NCBI GenBank assembly: GCA_964017195.1
Contig: OZ024889.1
Span: forward strand, 67,900,358 to 67,964,357
DNA: 64,000 nt
From: Siderastrea radians
Taxonomy: Eukaryota > Cnidaria > Anthozoa > Scleractinia > Rhizangiidae
Direction: 5' to 3'
Part shown: positions 45,291-56,650 of the stretch, one piece after another
How the letters are laid out: every line of letters starts with the position of its first letter
Numbering within the stretch: the stretch's first letter is position 1
Notes under the pieces: model-generated
Told to the model about the DNA's origin: nothing
Database searches by the model: none
Seen by the model: the letters and a program-made list of their open reading frames with translations, nothing else
Made by a program: the position numbers and the translations under genes

Positions 45291-46583
45291 AAGAGCGTCG
45301 TGTTGTTCATTAAGGTTTTGTTAGCTCTAGATTTTTTCATTAAATTTTTGTTAGCTCTAGATTTTTATGGTATACGTTCACTTGCGGTATGCCTTCGTAT
45401 AACAGGGTGCATGGGAGGTAAAAGGTGCTCAGCTATTTAATAGTTTCCATATGTTATAAGATCTATGGGAAATTTGAATGATCTGTTTATTTCCTTTTAA
45501 GAAAGCAACATGCTAAATTAGCTAATTGCTCGTACCTATATATGAAAGACCTTTTTTCTTGGGGGGGAGGAGGGTGTGCTCAACCTATTCTTGGGTGGGA
45601 GAATGGTAAGACTGGCATTGGTAAGACTGTCAGGGAAATTGTTTCCTGGTCTGTTGAAGAGGGGCCTTTCCATGACGGTGTCAAGTCAAAAGCCCATACT
45701 GTCTTTAAAAAATTGGATTTTAAAAAAACTATACCCTATACACCGTGCGGCTGACGTTTTAGGAGGCGTTTTAGGATAAGAATGAAAACATGTCTGTACT
45801 GTATGTAGTTTTGTACTTGCCGAGGGCGATATCCCTTTCCCTGGATCCTCTTTAGATGGGAGAAATCTATCAGAGCTGTTTATGAAAAGTTACGAGCTAA
45901 ATCTATTGACTGTAATGCTGCAGTGGTTTCACATTATTTCACCTTGTTCTTAAACTTGAGTCGCTCGATGGGTCTGTTGATTCGATGCTGATTGTCTTTT
46001 ACTGAATTTTTCACCTGACATAATCTATGCTTATCCCTTTGTGTTCCTGAATCCTTTAGAGTTGAAGACTGTGCCAGCCAAGGAAAGGATCGTTTTCTTG
46101 TTTATCCTGATACAATTTATTAGAGAACATAAGCCACAACCGGAAACCGCGTAAGAAAAGCCTCTGTCACCCAGGGTAGTCGCATACAACAGTTGTAAGC
46201 AAAAATCGGCCCTTAAACGCCTCGATTCACGCTCGGCTGTTCCTTCACCCCAGGTCAGACGCCATTTGTGAATAGCAGCAAAATGATTTTTGTTTATCCT
46301 ACGATACCTCGTTTTGGTGTTAGGTACCAGGTTTTTTTCCGCGCGTCCGCCATTTGTGAGTGGCTCATACCCATGTAGGCTATGTATGTGAGTACCTCTC
46401 CTCGCCCACGCAGGATGAAAGATCATTCATGCTAATGGCAACATCTTGTAAACAAAGATCATAGCACTGTAAAAATTGTCAATTAAAAATTGAAACTGAA
46501 AGGAACGGGTATATTTTTATTTTAAGTAAATCTGTTTTAATTTGACTCACGTTTTCCCCCTTTTCTGTAAGTGACCTTAATTT
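45291..46583. other. Intron of MEGF-like gene, no exon recognised
   Basis: A direct repeat of TTTTGTTAGCTCTAGATTTT occurs at about 45318 and 45345. The frames at 45542-45754 and 46031-46426 show no EMI, EGF or other domain and are not supported. Confidence 0.4.
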
Positions 46584-46705
46584 ATAAGTCGGTAAGTTAT
46601 GATCGCCCGGGTGAGTGTAGACCTGAGAAGGACTGTTTGTAGTGACTTTGACTGACAGGACTACGGGACTACACTCACCCGGACGATCATAATTTACCGA
46701 CTTAT
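46584..46705. repeat. 122-bp foldback MITE
   Basis: ATAAGTCGGTAAGTTATGAT at the left pairs with ATCATAATTTACCGACTTAT at the right, and the inner CGGGTGAGTGTAG and CTACACTCACCCGG blocks also pair. There is no coding sequence. Confidence 0.7.
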
Positions 46706-46739
46706 GATATGACTCCTGGGTTCAAACCATTCACAGTTA

Positions 46740-47023
46740 GACCTTAATTTGTTCGAAAAACTAAATCTTGAATTTTCTTGGAATGAAATTTTAAACCTGA
46801 TTGACTGCCTGCAAAACCAATTGCCCTCTTGCTTATTACAGGACCGCTGTAGAGTTTAATCACTTCCGTAAATTAATATAATTCTCTCTTATAATAGTAT
46901 TTTATCAATTGTCAGTTAGGAATCCTTTCAATTTATTTTGTATGTTTGTTTAATTATTAAGTTTGCCCGAAGACCACTCTAAAAGATTCGAGCATAAATA
47001 AAGTTAATGTTGTTGTTGTTGTA
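46740..47023 (+). mobile_element. Probable LINE 3' end
   Basis: Ends in AATAAAGTTAATG followed by TTG repeats (about 47009-47023), as at the end of the LINE at 36399-38972. The upstream sequence has no intact protein blocks. Likely a short 5'-truncated insertion. Confidence 0.35.
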
Positions 47024-47595
47024 TAAAACTTGAATGAAATCTTGAGTTAGTTTAAAAGAATTTTTAAAAAGCAATTGTACTTTTATCAGTACAGTGGAAC
47101 CCCGATATAACGCACCCCAATAAACGAACGACATTTTTCAGCGCAGTAAGAGTAAAATGTATGAGAAAGCACCCCGATATAACAAACCCCCGTTATAAGG
47201 AACATATTTTCCCAGTCCCTTGGCAGTTCGTTATATTGGAATTCCACTATAGTTTCAAAATTATCCCATACTCCCTTTTTTTCTTCAGGCTTATATAAGC
47301 ACAAAGTGGTCATTTTCTATATCTTTTGTAATAAAAAGTGAACAGAATCTTGACCAATCAGAGGCAGGTTTTATGTGATTATATTGTGGTATATATTAAT
47401 TTTGTCTAGGTTTGGAAATTTTGAAACCAGCTTGGTTTTTATCGTGGTAATGAATCTGAGACAAGGCAAATAAACATCAGACTGGTTTGAAATACTCAAA
47501 CCTAAATCGGATTTGTTGTATCTGAACTGTATTTTATTAACAGCTTTACACAAACATACCAAAGATCCTACCAGATGAGCTGGAAGAGAAAGTCG

Positions 47596-47905
47596 AGTAC
47601 CAAATGTGGACTATGGGGCTGGGGGCGGTGTTCAGTGTATAGGTAAGTGGGTATAAGTGCAGTGTACCACAAACAGGTAAGCTGGTCTGTGGGGGACGGG
47701 GTAGAGCACATGTTACGGGTAAAGTAGACTGCAGGGGTGGGGGTAGTGCACAGTTTACAGGTAAGGTAGACTGTAGAGGTATGTGGGGGTAGTGCAGAGT
47801 TACATGTAAGCTGGACTGTGGGGGAGGGGGCAGTGCACAGAATATAGGCAAAGTGGACTGTGGGGGAGGGAGTAGTGCACAGCATACAGGTGAGGTAGTC
47901 TGTGT
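47596..47905. repeat. Minisatellite, units of about 45-55 bp
   Basis: Six or so imperfect tandem units, each with GTAGACTGT or GGACTGTGGGGG, then GTAGTGCACAG and ACAGGTAAG-like blocks. The proline/threonine/cysteine-rich open frames on the minus strand here come from the repeat and are not considered genes. Confidence 0.75.
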
Positions 47906-47924
47906 ATGGTGTGCTATTGGAGTG

Positions 47925-48326
47925 TTAAGGACGGTGCCTCCTTTTGTTACTGGGCAGCCGTTCTGCGCATCTCGGGATATTTGGGTTTCTTAAGGAATTT
48001 GCCCCCTAAAACAACAATATTTTTGCGCGGCTTATGACTATGTGGAAAAAGCAGATCTTAACAAGGGCTATCAGAATCCACAAAGAAAATTGGGGGCAAC
48101 CACGCATTTTTCAGAGATAATTGAGCTTAAATTTGGAAAGAAATTGCCATACATTCTTTGCATTTTAACGATTTTTTAGAATTATGGTTGCTTAATTATC
48201 TCTGAAAAATACGTGGCTACCCACATTTTTCTTTTTGGATTCCAATAACTCTTGCTAAGATCTACTTTTTCCCCATGGACATAACCTTTGCAAAAATACA
48301 TCTGTATTAGGAGGCACCGTCCTTAA
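47925..48326. mobile_element. 402-bp foldback element bounded by TTAA
   Basis: TTAAGGACGGTGCCTCCT and AGGAGGCACCGTCCTTAA are exact inverted ends. The interior is a long imperfect palindrome (for example TTTTTCAGAGATAATTGAGC against its near-complement later). The TTAA ends could be the target site (piggyBac-like choice) or simply part of the inverted repeat. No coding capacity. Confidence 0.65.
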
Positions 48327-49072
48327 GTGACCAAGACTTACCTACAGCATCAGACATCTTGTCTATGTCAGGAATGAGGAACAATAGTCATTTTAACCAA
48401 CGTTTAGTAATTGCTGGAAATAAGAAAACAAAATTCTAAAACATCTGCCTAATTTCAAATATGCACAAAAACGACTTAAGGATCTTCTTGTCTTTAACAG
48501 ATCACATTCATTACTAAAACACTTTAAAAGAAGAAGTCACATTGCTTCACCTTTTGCATGTTTTGCCACAATAACCCTTCCGCGGTTTTTTTTTCAGCTT
48601 TTGACAAGGACCAGTCAGCAAAAATATCGGCATTGCTAAAAAGAGCGCCTTATAATTAGTAGCCTTGCCGAGTGTGAGAGTGATGTGTCAGACACGAGCG
48701 AAAAAATAGCTCCGCATAGTCACGAAATTTTACAGTGGGGGACACAAAAACGTTGCGACTTTGCGGCGCCATATCTTTGTTAGTTTTTATTCTATCACTC
48801 TCAAACTTGGCAGGTTTACTGTTTTTAAGGTGTTCTTTCCAGTGATGTCAATGGATTTTCGCTGACTGGTCTACGTGAAAAGTTGAATTTTATTATCAGT
48901 TTTATCACAAAAAATGTCATACTAAATGCAATAATAATATGAAAAAAAAAAATTTTTACAGGCTCTCTCTCATGGCCCAATGAAATGTAAGCCCTCCTCC
49001 TCTAAAGGGAGAGGAATTTAGGGAGGAAATGTAGCTTTTGAGGTGATTTAAATCCAACTTTTATGTCCACAG
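48327..49072. other. Intron of MEGF-like gene, nothing recognised
   Basis: No exon, RNA gene or complete repeat is seen. A pyrimidine stretch and 3' splice site (TTATGTCCACAG) end it. Confidence 0.45.
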
Positions 49073-49165
49073 CTACATGTAAGAATGCCTATGTAAATGG
49101 AACTTGTACACAGCCAGACACCTGCTCATGTAATGCTGGATTTTATGGACAGACATGTGACAGAG
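49073..49165 (+). CDS. MEGF-like gene, EGF exon
   Basis: A 93-bp phase-1 exon bounded by TCCACAG and a GTGAGTG donor. It encodes one EGF-type unit with six-cysteine spacing: TCKNAYVNGTC, TCSCNAGFYGQTCDR. Placement and sequence match the first EGF repeat after the EMI domain in MEGF10/11-type receptors. The product would be a secreted or type I membrane protein. Confidence 0.7.
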
Positions 49166-49901
49166 GTGAGTGTGTAAGGGCTCTTATTGCCCGGAGCTAG
49201 TACGCAACCGCTGGCATTATTTCAAAAGTCCATATAGTCTGGAGGCACAACTCTAGTCTCATAGAAGTTAAAATGCTTAGTTGACATTTTAGAAGTATTC
49301 TCCATGAACGTTTCTTGCTTTCTTTAACAATTATTCACACAACACTTAAAGTTTTTAGTGAAGTGACTTTTACTGGTCACAATTAATTTATTTTCATTTA
49401 TTTATTATGAGAATTCAGACATTTATTTTAATTCTTGTTTTGTTAAATGTGTTATTTCTGTCAATGACTGAAAGGTTTCTGCGACAAACGCTGCTTTTCG
49501 CTGTTTCATTTAATTTTACCTCTAGGTTTGTTGTCAGCGGCATGAGTAGAAAACAAATATAATATTATCCCCATGATAACATTATGTGTATTATATGTAT
49601 GTTACATGTGATGCGCATTTGAACATATGCATATGTTAATTTGTGCAATATAAGAGTTAAATTATTAAATTAAATTAAATTAAATTAAGAGTTTCATTAT
49701 TATTATTATCATCATCATTGTCATATTAAATATGATGAAAAATGCGCTATAGTACTTTGAAGAATTACGCAGGTCCCCGGCTTTTGTAGTATTAGGGCAC
49801 TTGAGGCCCACTTTTAATAAATGATGGGGGAATTTTATTGATAACATACAGCTTATTTGGCTTGCTTTGAAACCTTTTTTTTGTCTTTAACGTCTTACTA
49901 G
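49166..49901. other. Intron of MEGF-like gene
   Basis: AT-rich; a 3' splice site (CGTCTTACTAG) ends it. The phase of the flanking exons agrees (G plus AA gives Glu). Nothing else is recognised. Confidence 0.5.
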
Positions 49902-50147
49902 AATGTCCTTTTCATAAGTGGGGACCTCATTGCCTACATGACTGTCAATGCAAGAATGGAGCCAAATGTAATTCCCGCACGGGGCGTGTGCCTGTACTCC
50001 TGGATGGCAGGGACAGTTCTGTGAAAAGCCATGTGATCAGGGTTACTATGGTGACAAATGTCAACAGCAGTGTCTCTGTATGAATGGTGCCACATGTGAT
50101 CCTGTTACAGGGAACTGCACGTGCGCTGCAGGCAACAGAGGGAACAG
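49902..50147 (+). pseudogene. MEGF-like gene, EGF exon with frameshift
   Basis: Encodes laminin-type EGF repeats in two frames. The first frame gives [20 protein letters not shown] and then CNSRTG. After one extra base near 49980 the +1 frame continues [26 protein letters not shown] and [19 protein letters not shown] possible donor (ACAG/GTGACT) follows. The CxNGATCDPVTGxC pattern is diagnostic of MEGF/SREC-type EGF repeats. The single-base lesion is either a sequencing or assembly error or a sign that the gene is dead here. Confidence 0.65.
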
Positions 50148-50894
50148 GTGACTGCATTAACTATATATAAGTTTGCTGTAGGTTGGCTATGCAACTGACA
50201 TTCCTGAATGTCATTTGTTTTCAATAATGACGAGTTCCACCAAATCTTACCACTGACGCATATATGTGTAGTCAATGATGATCTCAAAAATTGACCGTTC
50301 AAGTTCCAATCATTTATTGGTTGAGCAAAAAATTTCTTTGTTAAGAACGGAATTTTATTAGTCTGTAAGGGCATTGGCCTAATAAGTACAGTATTCACCC
50401 AAGTCCCTCCCTGCCCCTCCCACACAGGCAGACTTTGAGCCAATTCATGAAAGAAAGAGTGTCGAATTTAAGGTGCCAATTCTGTTCATCATGCCCTACA
50501 CATTATTTTCAAGATCAGAGCTTGTGCAATTCATCACTTTTGAGATTTTTCGGCGTATTTTTTCGAGTATTCTTCCCTGCCTCCCTTACAGGTTACAATT
50601 GTAATACACCACAGCACTTTGCCTTTGATAGCAGATGTTTGTACGCAACGCTCCGACAACTTGTGATCCCTATAAGTGATCGACACTTATGTTACGCCTT
50701 TAGGTCACGACATTTCGAAGCCATTAAGGATCAGTTTTCAGTTTAATCCTTTTTCCTATGAAGTCTACCCGAAGAATTAAAGAATTAACTTTATGTCCAC
50801 CTTTTAAAGAATTAATTTTAATTAAAAGTTTAGAATTTTATATTTCATTTGTGTATCACGTTTGTTTCTTGCATAATTGGTGTTTTTTAAATAC
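50148..50894. other. Downstream of last EGF exon, no further exon seen
   Basis: Further EGF exons of a MEGF protein would be expected but none is recognised to the window's end, so the gene is truncated, continues far away, or was a partial duplicate. Confidence 0.4.
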
Positions 50895-50990
50895 AAAAAA
50901 AAGAAAGAAAAAAAAAACGTGAGATACTCCTTCGAGGAATCGAACTCACATTCTTCCGGTTTGCAGGGGCCCGCTCACCCCCACTGGATT
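50895..50990 (-). mobile_element. tRNA-derived SINE fragment
   Basis: On the minus strand GAGTTCGATTCC (box B type) is followed by an ACG(T)n(CTTT) tail. The head is cut off. Same tail style as 39672-39782. Confidence 0.4.
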
Positions 50991-51009
50991 CTTTAACGTG
51001 ACGTCACGT

Positions 51010-51230
51010 TCATTGAGATAAACACCGACGTTTTTTTCCCAGAAATATATTTTCGGACCAGAGCAAAAGCACTGTTGTGGACAGAATAAACCTAAAGCTT
51101 CTCGCTCTGCTAGGTTTCACTCTGGGACCGCCGCCGAATGCTGCGTACTCAAGCGACATAAACTTGAACCCCACCTTTCGACCGCCGCCGGCACGTATCG
51201 TTCCCAGGCGTACTCGGAGAATCGACGTCT
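51010..51230. repeat. Dispersed repeat shared with 40380-40640
   Basis: Second copy of the repeat described at 40380-40640. The open frame through it is not conserved between the copies. Confidence 0.4.
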
Positions 51231-51726
51231 TTTCCGTTCTCCCCATATTATCCCAACTTCATCGCTTAAAAATTAACAAGATATAAATAATTAATTCATG
51301 AATTCGATTTAATCCCGTAAATTAATATTAAGTTTTCAGACCATCGACCAATCGAGTAAAATTTGACCACCAATTGCGATAACCAGTTCATTGCGCAAGC
51401 GCAATTCACGAGTCAAAAATGGGCATTTTCTGGTCTGTCAGCTTGCACTGCGCCTATTTCCCTTTCCTAAACGGTCGTTGCCATTTTTGACGGTCGATGC
51501 CATCATTGGTAACCAAGCCTTTAGTCATGGTAGAAGTAATATATGCTCTGGATTAATGTACAATAAGGCAACAAATACATTTTTGAATAGTCTTAGAAAG
51601 AACAAAGTTTGAGCCCAAGTTGAATTAACGTTAAAAGTTCGGGAAAGGGCTAGGGTCACCTATTATAGATGTATCAGTTATGAAAGACAGTTAATTATAA
51701 TATATACTTTAATTTTTCGGAATTGT

Positions 51727-51815
51727 GGCGGTTTGGCGTGGTAGTGTGGTGGTAAGGGAGAGACATTCGCATACGAAAGAACCGGGTTCGAATCTGGGTT
51801 GTGAATATCTTTCTC
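51727..51815 (+). mobile_element. tRNA-derived SINE head
   Basis: TGGCGTGGTAGTGTGG (box A-like) and CGGGTTCGAATCTGGG (box B-like) are spaced as in a tRNA, followed by a TTTCTCTTTTA tail. The anticodon arm is degenerate, so it is not a tRNA gene. Confidence 0.5.
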
Positions 51816-52782
51816 TTTTAGTAGAAAAACTTTCAATAATAGTTTAAAAATTTTCTAAGTTTCTTAAAAATGGCAACGACCGTTTACGAAAGGGAAAATT
51901 GCGTCGGCTGCTACTCGAGAACTTGTTTATGTTGTGGTTGAATAATGAATGTTGAATCTTCAAGATTTTGTGACTCATTATGCAGTTTGTTGAAACAGTA
52001 CAGTGTATGTTCTGTCACTAAAGTACGAAACTGACTTGTGTTGACAGTGAATTTCAGCCAACAGAGTCCTATGAAACAACAAAACTTTGACTTGGACAAA
52101 AGTAAGAAGCCCTCTCGGTCTCTCTATTAAGCCTCTGTGGTAAAAAGTTCCCCCCCTTTTCGACACCTAAAATTAATAAGCTTCAGGAAAAAGGGCTTAA
52201 TAGACAAATAGTGTTTATACAGTGCATGAATTTTCTATCTGCTGATGCCAATGTACATTCAGCGATGACAAACTCACAACATTTTTCTAGTTTAGAGTAA
52301 ATAATTGTCGCGGAGACGTTGTTTCCTAAAATGTTACCAACGACTTCGGGATCATTAAAACCCTATTAAGAATGAAACGGACGGCAACGTACTGCTGTAA
52401 AAGGCATCCTCCAGCAGAGTTGCTCACGTACTTCGAAAAGACGAGGACATTTAATTGACCCAAGATAAGTGGACGCAAACTCGTCAAATCACAAGACGGC
52501 GGCTACAGATCGAGCAAATGTTCTTCTGCCTTCCTTATTACATGAAATTTTCGCGACACGATAATTTCGCGAAATTCGAGATTTAAAAAAATCGCGAAAT
52601 TAAAGTGAGGCGAACAATAAGGGTCGCGAACGTAACATGTCGCGAAAATTAAGTGACTCACATTATGACAGTAATCAAGAAAGAATGAGTTTATTACAAG
52701 AAATTTTGCATGAACAAATTCGCAACGTGGTATTCGGCAGAAGTCCAAAAGCAAATGCATTAGCAGAATTAACCTTGAAGAT
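51816..52782. other. Intergenic, no recognisable gene
   Basis: Short frames only. TCGCGAAATT-type repeats occur at about 52545-52665. Confidence 0.4.
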
Positions 52783-53007
52783 GTGAATGTCGAACATGAG
52801 CTATCGGTTTTGAAACAAATTCATGCAACTTGGTTGGTGGAAATGTATAACTTCTTCACCAGCGCAGAGGGAAGGGTTCATGCCTTGAAAGGATGGGAGA
52901 AAGCGGGAATAAAGGGTGTAGTAACTGGAAGAGAAGTATTGCCGCCTGTTGATTCATATCAAGACATTTACACAAATGACTTGCGACACTTGTGTATATG
53001 TTTCTAA
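52783..53007 (+). pseudogene. Possible DDE transposase C-terminal fragment
   Basis: The open frame (74 codons) contains ELSVLKQIHATWLVEMYNFF and AEGRVHALKGWEKAGIKGVV. The pattern of LKxxHAxWLV, YN, then GWxxAGI recalls the C-terminal part of pogo/Tigger-like DDE transposases found in many copies in anthozoan genomes. The catalytic region is absent. The assignment is from memory of the pattern and is tentative. Confidence 0.4.
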
Positions 53008-53640
53008 ACTGCATTATGTTACTGAGCGGCATCATTTTTTCTTCTAAGTAAATGGATATTGTGGTCAATTGACTTAAGACCAATAATTCAGGTACAAGCA
53101 TGAACTGCTCGTGGACGTTATAAGAACTCCTTTTTTGTCACTGTTGACATCCGTTGCGTTTTTGCTAATTTTGACGTACCTTTGATAAAGTCGTTTTGTT
53201 TAATTCAAGGACATATTAAATAACATTGCCAAGGAGAGAATTGTCTTACTCAAAAAAGCGAAATTAAAGTGATTCAAATCACATCATATGTACAACTCAA
53301 AATTTCACGTAATAAGGTACTTCCTCCACAGGCCCTTCGCATTTGAGCATGCGCCAAGAGCAATCGACTGGAAACGATCAAAGCGCGAGGCACGAGGCGC
53401 AAGGCACCATGGGAATGAGCTTCCTTTGCGCGCTGATTCACATATTGAGAGAGATGTCGTGGGTACGAGGCAGTTCTTCTGCCGTTACCATGGTTCCGTA
53501 CATACGATCGTGACGAAAATAACTATAGGTATAGTCCATATGACCGTAAATTAAAGCATATATTTCCTGCATACTTTTGGCCTATTTATCACTTTTTTCT
53601 CATTTCTTAATCAAGAGCCGAGATTTGCTAAAGCAGAGAC

Positions 53641-54377
53641 AAGTAAATATTAAAGACAAACTTAAAAAACCTCGACGTTTCGACGTCGTCATGACGCCAT
53701 TATCAAGAAAAAAATAATTATTCTGATCATAGTTAATAAAAGAATCTGGTTATGAAGCTCAGCAAAGTCCGTTTTTAGCCTTGACCGTGCAAAAAACAAC
53801 AATAGGTTTTGAATTTTACATGAGCAACTAACCAATAAAACTGTCACAGCTAAGTTATTCAGCTATAGTGTGCGAACGTAAAACAAAAGATTGTGCACGG
53901 TCGTAGTACTTTCAACATAAATTGCAGCACCTTTGTTATGGCCTTTGAAACTTGCAAGGTTTCATAACCAGTCCCGCGAGTAACTATGTTCTGATTGCAA
54001 GAAGACCTATTGAAAGTTGAAAAAAGTTGAAAAAGAAATAGGATAAGGCATTGAGCAAAGACCTTGGCGCGAATAGAGTCGGTTTGCACGTTTAAATCTG
54101 GGACTAGCCTACGTATAAAAAGCATCTCTTTAACGAGGCAGTCAAACTTGTTCTTGCATTTGGCGAGCACGTGAAACTGACTAATTAAGTTCTTAGGAAC
54201 CAAGGCATTCTGTTCGATCTTGTAGTGTTTGTAGATGGAGGACGCCTTTCTTTTATGACCATCCACGCGCTCGTGCAAGTGCCCACGGTTGTAGCCAACA
54301 TACCCTGCATCACACAGGTTACATCTAAACTGATACACAACGCATTGTTGGCTAACAATAGCGGGCTTAGCTTCTCT
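53641..54377 (-). mobile_element. Inverted 3' arm of the Penelope-like element
   Basis: A minus-strand copy of the element's GIY-YIG region (54338-54050: FRCNLCDAGYVGY, HERVDGHKRKASSIYKHYK, KEMLFIRRLVPDLNV) and 3' end, nearly identical to 56200-56640. It has about 280 extra bases (about 53730-54010) that the right copy lacks. Near 53670-53710 it carries a degenerate hammerhead-like hairpin (GGCGTC, ATGAC, GACGTC, GAAAC), also present at 56572-56611. Confidence 0.8.
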
Positions 54378-54456
54378 AAGGCATGAGATTAATACTATCT
54401 ACGATGAGATCCGTCAAAATTGCTCTTTCTTCCGTTATACTTGCATCCTGCGAACA

Positions 54457-56507
54457 ATGACTCTCCTTAGAAGGAAATACCAACAACAAGTCATGGATAC
54501 CCACACGCGTAAGATCACAAGGCTACTGTACAGAGAAACTGATGTTGACGAGCACATCTTGAACATTTCATCTTATGAGCTCTCTTTCTTTCAGAAATTA
54601 ATCCTCTGTCGCGGTTTGAAGTTTTCGATTCCACAACGGATCTCTCCTATCGAAGTTAAGGCGAGCTTTGAAAAGGCATATTGGAATCTCGAACCCCACC
54701 TGCAGAATGATGATAGGAAAGAACTAGCTGCCGCGACCTTACGATCTGTCGCATTAGAATACATCAATCGAAGAGGTCCTAAGCCCCCAAAGGCACTCTT
54801 AGAAGCCATCGAACAACTCAAGAGACGGGATGACATAGTGATCACTAAACCTGACAAGGGCTCTGGCGTCGTAGTAATGGACAGGTCTGAATACCTGCGC
54901 TTATTATCCGAGGCATCAGTCAATGACACTAGCAAATTCCGACTCGTAGAAGGCCCAAAACAAGGGGAAGACCATCTAACTACTACCACCCCCTTCTACA
55001 AAGGGAGAAGGAAATTGACGGTGTCATAACTAGAATACTGCCCAAGGATGTTGCTGACGCCCTTCGTCCCAAAGGCTTAAGACTAGCGCACTTAAATGGT
55101 TTACCTAATAAGACTCACAAAGAGCGCCTAGCAATGCGCCCTACTTTGTCTGCCATGCACACCTACAACTACGCGTTGGCTAAGTGGCTAGACGATAAAC
55201 TGAAACCTCTACCGTATAATCAATATACGGTAACCGACACCTTTCAGTTTGTAAATGAGATACAGGGTATCGAAATCCATCATGGTGAGATCTTAGTGTC
55301 CTACGACGTAACATCGCTCTTCACAAACGTGCCTCTGGAGGAAACTATTCAGATATTAGCTGATAAGGCTTTTTCTGATGATTGGTTTAATAAAACCTAC
55401 AAATTGAACCTCACCAGGGCGGATTTGGTTGACCTCCTCAGAGCAGCCACCCACAACCAACTCTTTCAATTCGATGGGTTTCTATACGAACAGACTGATG
55501 GCGTTGCAATGGGCCCATTGTTGGCTAATGTATTTATGTGCTCTATTGAGGCAAAACTTCAGCAGGATGGAAAGCTACCATCTTTTTATCGGCGTTATGT
55601 GGAGACACCCTCACCATAATGCCTGATAGAGAGTCAGCTGACTGTTTCTTACGCAACCTCGATGATTGTCACCCTTCAATTAAGTTCACAATGGAAGTCG
55701 AGACTGACGCTTCGCTCCCCTTTATCGGTGTGCGCTTAATTAACGGCGCCTCAAGAATTGCGACGAAGGTTTATATTAAACTGACCAGTTCCGGCTTGCT
55801 ACTCCACTATCAAAGCCATGTGGATAATCGGTATAAGAGAGGTTTGATCGTTACTATGCTCGATCGAGCCTACCGACTTTCGTCGCATTGGCCGCATTTC
55901 ACAGAAGAATGCGATCGCTTGAGAGAAGTGTTTTTGAAGCTCAAGTACCCTTTGCGCTTAATCACCACAGCAATTCAGTAAACAGTTCATTGACTCCAAG
56001 ATGTCGGATGACCAACATCTCTCCCCAACACAGGACAACACCATCAGAGTCATTTTGCCCTTTAAAGATCAAGAATCAGCCAATATCGTTAAGAAACGCC
56101 TTAACAATCTCAGTTCAAAGATCCAAACAACACTACGACCTGTGTTTGTTAGCCGGAAACTAAACCAAGATCTCCAAGTGCGAGAAGCTAAGCCCGCTAT
56201 TGTTAGCCAACAATGCGTTGTGTATCAGTTTAACTGTAACCTATGTGATGCAGGGTATGTTGGCTACACCCGTGGGCACTTGCACGAGCGCGTGGATGGT
56301 CATAAAAGAAAGGCGTCCTCCATCTACAAACACTACAAGATCGAACAGAATGCCTTGGTTCCTAAGAACTTAATAAGTCAGTTTCACGTGCTCGCCAAAT
56401 GCAAGAACAAGTTTGACTGCCTCGTTAAAGAGATGCTTTTTATACGTAGGTTAGTCCCAGATTTAAACGTGCAAACCGACGCTATTCGCGCCAAGGTATT
56501 TGTTTAA
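54457..56507 (+). pseudogene. Penelope-like reverse transcriptase/GIY-YIG, broken
   Basis: One ancestral frame, now in four pieces (54457-55029, about 54990-55619, 55619-55981, 56001-56507). N-terminal part includes ITKPDKGSGVVVMDRSEY. RT core: RPTLSAMHTYNYALAKWLDD, VSYDVTSLFTNVPLEETI, DGVAMGPLLANVFM, then RRYV, where the catalytic YVDD block is disrupted by a one-base loss that shifts the frame. The thumb region follows (DASLPFIGVRLI, RGLIVTMLDRAYRLS). The C-terminal GIY-YIG nuclease has YQFNCNLCDAGYVGYTRGHL, HERVDGHK and a CxxC linker. Frameshifts near 55020, 55600 and 55980 prevent a full product, but the coding blocks are well kept, so inactivation is recent. Confidence 0.85.
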
Positions 56508-56650
56508 TGCCTTATGCTAATTTTTTTTTCAACTTTCAATAGTTCTTCTCGCAATCAGAATAATCATTTTTTTCTTGATAATGGCATCATGACGACGTCG
56601 AAACGTCGAGGTTTTTTAAGTTTGTCTTTAATATTTACTTTTCTCATTTC

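Larger units (their letters stand above)
53595..56650 (+). mobile_element. Penelope-like element with inverted arm and 12-bp TSD
   Basis: TTTTCTCATTTC at 53595-53606 and 56639-56650 marks the target-site duplication. A 34-bp extension (53607-53640) precedes an inverted copy of the element's 3' part (53641-54377, minus strand). Then comes the main body with reverse transcriptase and GIY-YIG endonuclease (54457-56507), and the 3' terminal sequence (to 56640) complementary to the left arm. A 34-36 bp extension beside an inverted terminal repeat is a recognised habit of Penelope-like elements. Several frameshifts make it inactive. Confidence 0.85.

Noticed and set aside
46031..46426. 131-codon minus-strand frame
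   Set aside because: No conserved domain; composition and phrases resemble translated repeat sequence.
47546..47885. Proline/cysteine-rich minus-strand frames
   Set aside because: They arise from the minisatellite; periodicity is in the DNA and two frames are open at once.
49980..50157. Minus-strand frame across the EGF exon
   Set aside because: Antisense shadow of the MEGF-like exon, whose EGF cysteine pattern is clear on the plus strand.
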